This document shows, in pieces, positions 16,523 to 18,935 of a stretch of 18,935 nucleotides of DNA (the first letter of the stretch is position 1; the number at the start of each line of letters is the position of its first letter). A model generated the notes under the pieces. The model saw only the letters and a list, made by a program, of their open reading frames with translations. It was not told the DNA's origin and did not search any database. Both the position numbers and the translations under genes were made by a program. Where the stretch lies: NCBI GenBank assembly GCA_003232015.1, contig QIKU01000218.1:1-18935 (forward strand), written 5' to 3'. This stretch comes from Gammaproteobacteria bacterium. GTDB lineage: Bacteria; Pseudomonadota; Gammaproteobacteria; UBA6429.

Positions 16523-16564
16523 AGTTTAGTTTTAACCCGTTGCGCCCCGCAAGTCAGCATCACT

Positions 16565-16643
16565 TTGTAACATATTGTAACAATAAGCGCGCCAGATAAA
16601 GTACGTTACAAAAAACCCCTTGCCAGACATTCACCTGTTACAA
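16565..16643. promoter_or_regulatory. Cluster of TTGTAACA repeats in the divergent promoter region
   Basis: TTGTAACA occurs at 16565-16572 and 16575-16582, exactly one helical turn apart. It recurs inverted as CGTTACAA (16604-16611, one mismatch) and TGTTACAA (16636-16643), 32 bases apart. The direct pair suits tandem binding by an OmpR-family dimer near the regulator's own promoter. The inverted copies face the Met/His-rich gene. Another TTGTAACA is at 17297-17304. Binding by the adjacent regulator is inferred from layout. Confidence 0.6.
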
Positions 16644-16715
16644 ACAAATGCTTAAATAATAACTGAGAAACAATGATTTTATTCAATAACGTTCTTAAAC
16701 AACAGGAGAAATATC

Positions 16716-17033
16716 ATGAAAAGTAAAAAATTAGCAACTTATCTTATCGGTGCAGTAACTGGTGTTGGTTTGGCAATCAGCACAATGGCCTTTGCGCAAA
16801 ATACGCTGGACCATGGCGGCATGATGGGGCAAACAACCCAGCAAACCACCCAGGGCACTATGCATGGTCAGGCAGCACCACAAACTACAGCAGGTGGTAT
16901 GCATGGGCAAGCAGTGAAAAATAAAGTGCCTGCTATGCATGGCGACATCACAACACACCATGCAGGTGCCGATCATTTTAATAGCAAAACACACTGCAAT
17001 TCAGCAACAGGCAATCAGGACAAAAAATCTTGA
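16716..17033 (+). CDS. Secreted Met/His-rich small protein, putative metal chaperone
   Basis: This 105-residue protein has a clear Sec signal peptide (MKSKK, hydrophobic core, cleavage after AFA at residue 27). The mature part of about 78 residues is low-complexity: Gln/Thr-rich linkers between Met/His motifs HGGMM (33-37), MHGQA (49-53), MHGQA (62-66), MHGD (74-77), then HHAGADH and a single Cys in KTHCN (92-95). Spaced Met and His in the periplasm are typical of Cu(I)/Ag(I) binding proteins. The match with the Met/His patch in the adjacent kinase suggests one metal serves both. The start is firm: AGGAG lies 7 bases before the ATG. No enzyme domain is visible. A metal-buffer or chaperone role is inference. 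Confidence 0.85.
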   Translation: MKSKKLATYLIGAVTGVGLAISTMAFAQNTLDHGGMMGQTTQQTTQGTMHGQAAPQTTAGGMHGQAVKNKVPAMHGDITTHHAGADHFNSKTHCNSATGNQDKKS

Positions 17034-17042
17034 TAAAAACTA

Positions 17043-17083
17043 GAACCCGGTTTGCAATATTAATCGTATGAAGAATCGGGTTC
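17043..17083 (+). other. Stem-loop between the Met/His-rich gene and the 40-residue gene
   Basis: GAACCCG (17043-17049) and CGGGTTC (17077-17083) form a perfect 7-bp stem, extended by four inner pairs including two G-U pairs. It begins 10 bases after the Met/His-rich stop. With no U-run after it, partial termination or mRNA stabilisation is more likely than full termination. Confidence 0.45.
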
Positions 17084-17136
17084 ATCAACACTAACTAACA
17101 TCGAGTTATGAACGAAAAAAAGAAAAGGAGAATATT

Positions 17137-17259
17137 ATGAACAGTGCAATGTTTTTAGGAATGGGCTTTTTCTGGGTAGTACCGGTTTTAGCTATCAGCT
17201 TGCTGGTTTGGTTACTAGTCTCTTTATTTAAAGGCGACTCTAGCAAACAACACAAATAA
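17137..17259 (+). CDS. 40-residue single-pass membrane protein
   Basis: A short but convincing gene. A strong ribosome site, AAAAGGAG, ends 7 bases before the ATG, and the product has a clean architecture: a Met/Gly/Phe-rich N-terminus (MNSAMFLGMGFFW), one hydrophobic helix of about 20 residues (VVPVLAISLLVWLLVSLF) and a short basic, hydrophilic tail (KGDSSKQHK). It is 103 bases after the Met/His-rich gene on the same strand and probably in the same transcript. Very small membrane proteins with Met-rich ends occur in metal-stress operons, so a helper role for a transporter or for the kinase is possible. No named family is recognised. Confidence 0.65.
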   Translation: MNSAMFLGMGFFWVVPVLAISLLVWLLVSLFKGDSSKQHK

Positions 17260-17292
17260 GTTTGTATGGCAAAAACTAACCAACATGAATTA

Positions 17293-17306
17293 GATGTTGT
17301 AACATC
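17293..17306. promoter_or_regulatory. Palindrome containing an extra TTGTAACA word
   Basis: GATGTTGTAACATC is a perfect 6-2-6 inverted repeat and includes the word repeated at 16565-16643. It lies downstream of the 40-residue gene. It could be an additional regulator site or chance. Confidence 0.3.
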
Positions 17307-17328
17307 AACTTCGTATAAAAGCCAGATT

Positions 17329-17380
17329 GCTTCGTTACCGCCGTAATGACCACGCAAAGTTATTATGGCGGTAGCAAAGC
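17329..17380 (+). terminator. Strong 21-bp stem-loop after the metal-stress genes
   Basis: Positions 17329-17349 pair with 17360-17380 around a 10-base loop. As + strand RNA only one of 21 pairs is a mismatch (C-A), and three are G-U pairs. On the minus strand those three would be mismatches, so the structure fits a + strand transcript. There is no U-run, so it is either a 3' stabilising or termination hairpin, or a REP-like palindrome. Confidence 0.5.
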
Positions 17381-17387
17381 ATGAAGA

Positions 17388-17437
17388 GTAAGACAAGGTT
17401 GAACCCTCTTATGTAACAGTCACGGGTATTGTCTTAC
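17388..17437. repeat. Perfect 9-bp inverted repeat around a 32-base centre
   Basis: GTAAGACAA (17388-17396) and TTGTCTTAC (17429-17437) are exact inverted copies. ACCC (17403-17406) and GGGT (17424-17427) could add an inner stem. It sits between the hairpin at 17329 and the stop of the minus-strand zinc-ribbon gene, and could terminate that gene. Function unknown. Confidence 0.45.
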
Positions 17438-17454
17438 AGAGCAATTTGCATCGA

Positions 17455-17691
17455 TTAGAATAATTCGATATCTTCTTCAGTATCATCTCTTTTTCTATGG
17501 TTTTCTTCCGATAAAACTAGATCTTTTAACTCAGTTAATTCCTGGTCACTCAGTGCGGTTATATCCAGGCTTTGAAAAGTTCTTTTCAGCGCCTCATTTG
17601 CCTGAAGACAGTGTTGGTGCGCAGGCCCCGCTCCTGGAACGGATATCCCTGTGTTCCCAAATACGGGTTTATTACAAAATATGCACTTCAT
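17455..17691 (-). CDS. Small zinc-ribbon-like protein
   Basis: The 78-residue product opens with MKCIFCNKPVFGNTGISVPG and continues AGPAHQHCLQANEALKRTF. Cys3, Cys6, His25 and Cys28 form a CX2C...HX2C pattern that would bind one zinc ion, like half of a LIM or DUF2175-type domain. The rest is a helical segment (SDQELTELKDLVLSEENHRK) and an acidic tail (DDTEEDIELF). It is probably cytoplasmic and may bind protein or nucleic acid; no specific function is claimed. The start ATG has a weak ribosome site. It is on the minus strand, downstream of the antitoxin gene, with a short hairpin (17726-17743) between. Confidence 0.7.
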   Translation of the reverse strand: MKCIFCNKPVFGNTGISVPGAGPAHQHCLQANEALKRTFQSLDITALSDQELTELKDLVLSEENHRKRDDTEEDIELF

Positions 17692-17725
17692 TATTTATCT
17701 GTGTTCCAAATATTTTAATTATTGC

Positions 17726-17784
17726 AACGCACGGTAGCGCGTCCGAATGAGCGATAAGCGAATGGCTTGATTTACTTGTTAGCA
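17726..17784 (-). repeat. attC-like sequence at the 3' end of the antitoxin gene
   Basis: On the minus strand TGCTAACAA (17784-17776) overlaps the antitoxin's final codons, and TCAAG follows after 5 bases. The word order CTAACAA-spacer-TCAAG is what I recall for the 5' arm of many integron attC sites. Further on, GACGCGC and GTGCGTT form a stem around a TACC loop (17743-17726), paired throughout on this strand if G-T pairs are counted. A good 3' GTTRRRY core was not found; GTTGCAA is the nearest. This is a tentative, perhaps decayed, recombination site. Confidence 0.35.
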
Positions 17785-18014
17785 TTTTTTTGATGTTCAA
17801 CGTATTCATCCAGTAATTGCCGAATTATTTTTTGATACTGCATATGATGTTTTTTTGCAGCATCTTTAAAATAAGCAACACTTTCTGAACTTAATGAAAT
17901 AGTAACTTTTGTATTTTGTTTTTTAAGCGCCAGTTCCTCTGGTGAAGGAAGAAAATCTGAGATTAACTTAATTTCACCAATAGGTTCTTCGCTATATTGA
18001 ATTTGCTTGTTCAT
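17772..18014 (-). CDS. CopG/BrnA-type ribbon-helix-helix antitoxin
   Basis: The 80-residue protein fits antitoxins that partner BrnT-like toxins. A flexible N-terminal part (MNKQIQYSEEPIGEIKLISDFLPSPEELAL) would wrap the toxin. A ribbon-helix-helix DNA-binding domain follows: strand TKVTISL (35-41), helix SESVAYFKDAAKKHH, turn, helix YQKIIRQLLDEYVEHQ. An ATG at 18047 is in frame, but the residues it adds are the toxin's 3' end read in another frame, so 18014 is chosen. It overlaps the toxin stop by 23 bases, the usual toxin-first layout. The gene is intact while the toxin is broken, leaving an orphan antitoxin that may still act as a repressor. A perfect palindrome at 18301-18318 is the likely operator. 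Confidence 0.85.
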   Translation of the reverse strand: MNKQIQYSEEPIGEIKLISDFLPSPEELALKKQNTKVTISLSSESVAYFKDAAKKHHMQYQKIIRQLLDEYVEHQKNANK

Positions 18015-18280
18015 AGATTTTTTTACCTTTTCGCCAATAACCTGCATCGATAATTCGTATACACCCAGACCGATATATGAACCGAACAGTAAAAATTCCG
18101 TTTTTATTTTTATTTAGGCCAAAACAATAATAATGTAGCTCTCCCTGGCGATGACTCGTATCTTCACAAAAATACGGTTAAGATCTAAAAATGCATGCTG
18201 TGCTTCATAGAATGTAACATTATGTTTTTGTTGGTTTCTTGATTTTTGGCCTCATCCCACTCAAAATTCTGATCTTTCAT
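17992..18280 (-). pseudogene. BrnT-type toxin gene broken by two frameshifts
   Basis: Three pieces of a BrnT-like RNase toxin lie in successive frames. Piece 1 (from ATG 18280) reads MKDQNFEWDEAKNQ. Piece 2, after a shift near 18235-18238 in a GAAAC run, reads NQQKHNVTFYEAQHAFLDLN then RIFV. Piece 3, after a shift near 18163-18168, reads EDTSHRQGELHYYCFGLN, then GIFTVRFIYRSGCIRIIDAG and YWRKGKKIYEQANSI to the TAG at 17992. Each shift is explained by one lost base. Restored, the product would have 96 residues, the normal size for BrnT. As written, translation from the ATG ends at 32 residues. Sequencing error at two sites is less likely than decay but cannot be excluded. Confidence 0.85.
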
Positions 18281-18300
18281 AGGATTAAGCATAGACCACG

Positions 18301-18318
18301 TATGGCTATTTAGCCATA
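18301..18318. promoter_or_regulatory. Perfect palindrome, likely toxin-antitoxin operator
   Basis: TATGGCTA-TT-TAGCCATA is an exact 8-2-8 inverted repeat ending 20 bases upstream of the toxin start. Ribbon-helix-helix antitoxins usually bind such palindromes over their own promoter. It is the best candidate operator for the adjacent antitoxin. Confidence 0.55.
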
Positions 18319-18334
18319 TTATTGTTCTCGAAAT

Positions 18335-18356
18335 CCCTCTTGAGTGTTTGTTAGCA
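18335..18356 (-). repeat. attC-like 5' arm upstream of the toxin pseudogene
   Basis: On the minus strand TGCTAACAA (18356-18348) is followed by ACAC and TCAAGAGGG. From memory, Vibrio cholerae VCR repeats begin very similarly (AACAAACG, then CTCAAGAGGG). The word lies 8 bases after the stop of the small ORF at 18365-18481. No matching 3' arm was found before the toxin start, so the site looks truncated. Confidence 0.4.
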
Positions 18357-18364
18357 TTATTTTT

Positions 18365-18481
18365 TCAAACACAATACCCTTTGAACCTACATAACAGAGT
18401 TATCATGTTTTCTATTATTACAAGACAAGATACTGTTACCGAAATGGTGTTACTTGAAATATTAGCAACAACTGGATTCAT
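18365..18481 (-). CDS. Possible 38-residue ORF in a cassette-like interval
   Basis: An ATG at 18481 opens a 38-codon frame (MNPVVANISSNTISVTVSCL to ...RFKGYCV) ending at TGA 18365. There is no good ribosome site and no recognisable domain. Its only support is position: it fills the space between a GTTAGGT word (18514-18508) and TGCTAACAA (18356-18348), as a small cassette gene would. It may well be non-coding. Confidence 0.25.
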   Translation of the reverse strand: MNPVVANISSNTISVTVSCLVIIENMITLLCRFKGYCV

Positions 18482-18507
18482 AGACTAACAATAATATTGC
18501 CAATTTA

Positions 18508-18708
18508 ACCTAACACTATGAATTCACGTGCCGGGCGTGCGCACCTTTCTAAAGGCACATTTATTCTCACCCACTAATTTCAGCACGCCGGGCTTACAAC
18601 TTGAAACCACTAAGTAACCAAAACTAACTACTACTCCATGCTGGGCGATAGCCAAGCAACATGACACTTTCTATTGTTTCTTTAAAACAGTGCATTGCCT
18701 TGTTAGCA
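18508..18708 (-). repeat. Gene-free stretch with paired ends, possible long attC-like site
   Basis: No gene is seen here. On the minus strand it begins TGCTAACAAGGCAATGCAC (18708 onward) and ends with GTGAATTC, ATAGT and GTTAGGT (to 18508). The ends pair as CTAACA/TGTTAG and AATGCAC/GTGAATT, and GTTAGGT fits the GTTRRRY core. An internal 11-bp repeat with one mismatch is at 18530-18540 and 18583-18593. At about 200 bases it is longer than usual attC sites, so the pairing may be fortuitous. Confidence 0.35.
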
Positions 18709-18718
18709 GCATTTGGAA

Positions 18719-18935
18719 TTAAAGCTTATTCCTATTGCAATAATTGGCATTTTCAAATTCTATAACATTAGCCCCTATATTAGGCACCGTAGGAAACAAT
18801 GATGTTAATCCATGGACTATTTTTCTAGATAAACCTGCTTTTTTTTCATTGCTTCTGCCTTCCATTATATGAGCAAACACATGGATAAAATCTTCAATTT
18901 TATTTCCCGTTGAATATTTCTTAAACGAATTAACT
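18719..18935 (-). CDS. 3' end of an unknown gene, cut by the right edge
   Basis: On the minus strand a frame is open from the window edge to TAA at 18721-18719, giving 71 C-terminal residues. It contains the helical-looking KIEDFIHVFAHIMEGRSNEK, then LSRKIVHGLTSLFPTVPNIG and IEFENANYCNRNKL. I do not recognise the family. The frame is real-looking: 71 codons without a stop in AT-rich DNA and a mixed, soluble composition. Ten bases after its stop comes TGCTAACAA, the same word found at the end of the antitoxin gene and of the 38-codon ORF, so it may be a cassette gene. Confidence 0.6.
   Translation of the reverse strand, partial: VNSFKKYSTGNKIEDFIHVFAHIMEGRSNEKKAGLSRKIVHGLTSLFPTVPNIGANVIEFENANYCNRNKL

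Noticed and set aside
16731..16994. 87-codon Cys/His-rich frame antisense to the Met/His-rich gene
   Set aside because: The Cys/His content is only the complement of repeated CATG-rich codons; the + strand frame has the signal peptide and ribosome site.
17108..17140. Ten-residue ORF MNEKKKRRIL whose stop overlaps the 40-residue gene's ATG (ATGA)
   Set aside because: It could be a leader peptide, but its Lys/Arg codons are the A/G-rich ribosome site itself and it has no clear ribosome site of its own.
17266..17346. 26-codon ORF just after the 40-residue gene
   Set aside because: No ribosome site, no recognisable features, and its end lies inside the 17329-17380 hairpin.
17106..17396. 96-codon minus-strand frame opposite the 40-residue gene
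   Set aside because: It runs through the hairpin and through the ribosome site and codons of a better-supported + strand gene, and has no ribosome site or family match.
18015..18047. Upstream ATG at 18047 for the antitoxin
   Set aside because: The extra residues are the toxin's conserved C-terminal DNA (YWRKGKK region) read in another frame; the usual overlapping start at 18014 fits the family.

Overview
The window reads as chromosome of a moderately AT-rich gammaproteobacterium. The pointers are an hslV-hslU-DUF971 cluster, a Pseudomonas-type HemB without the zinc cysteines, a PiT transporter with its DUF47 partner, an MlaC-type lipid-binding protein and NorD/NorQ/NnrS genes. The species cannot be named from the sequence. 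No rRNA, tRNA, CRISPR array, integrase or transposase gene was seen.

Positions 1-6334 are mostly housekeeping. A TlpA-like thioredoxin (cut by the left edge), an alkyladenine DNA glycosylase, an unknown lipoprotein and a TusA-like protein run on the + strand. They converge on a minus-strand series: hemB, DUF47, pit, aroE. The 326-base gap between hemB and DUF47 holds a structured 118-bp inverted-repeat element and a possible Pho box.

Positions 6335-9695 hold an orphan MlaC-type gene, then hslV, hslU and a DUF971 gene on the + strand. HslU has Ser in place of a P-loop Gly. A shorter relative of the inverted-repeat element lies at the convergent end of this run.

Positions 9696-14246 (minus strand) carry nnrS, a 64-residue unknown protein, a NorQ/CbbQ-type AAA+ ATPase and a NorD/CbbO-type vWA protein. 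This is an accessory set for nitric oxide metabolism or metalloenzyme activation, but its usual target enzyme (NorCB or RuBisCO) is not in the window.

Positions 14403-17450 look like a metal-stress module. An OmpR-type regulator and a histidine kinase with a Met/His-rich periplasmic patch are divergent from a secreted Met/His-rich protein and a 40-residue membrane protein. The shared intergenic region has four copies of TTGTAACA or its complement, two of them in direct repeat with a 10-bp period. The inference is a copper- or silver-type sensing circuit with two small effectors.

Positions 17455-18935 are accessory DNA. They hold a small zinc-ribbon protein, an intact CopG/BrnA-type antitoxin whose BrnT-type toxin is broken by two frameshifts, a perfect palindrome upstream of that pair, a marginal 38-codon ORF, and the 3' end of an unknown gene. 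Three minus-strand reading frames end within about 12 bases of the same word, TGCTAACAA, twice followed by TCAAG. This resembles the 5' arm of integron attC sites, so the block may be a decayed gene-cassette array.
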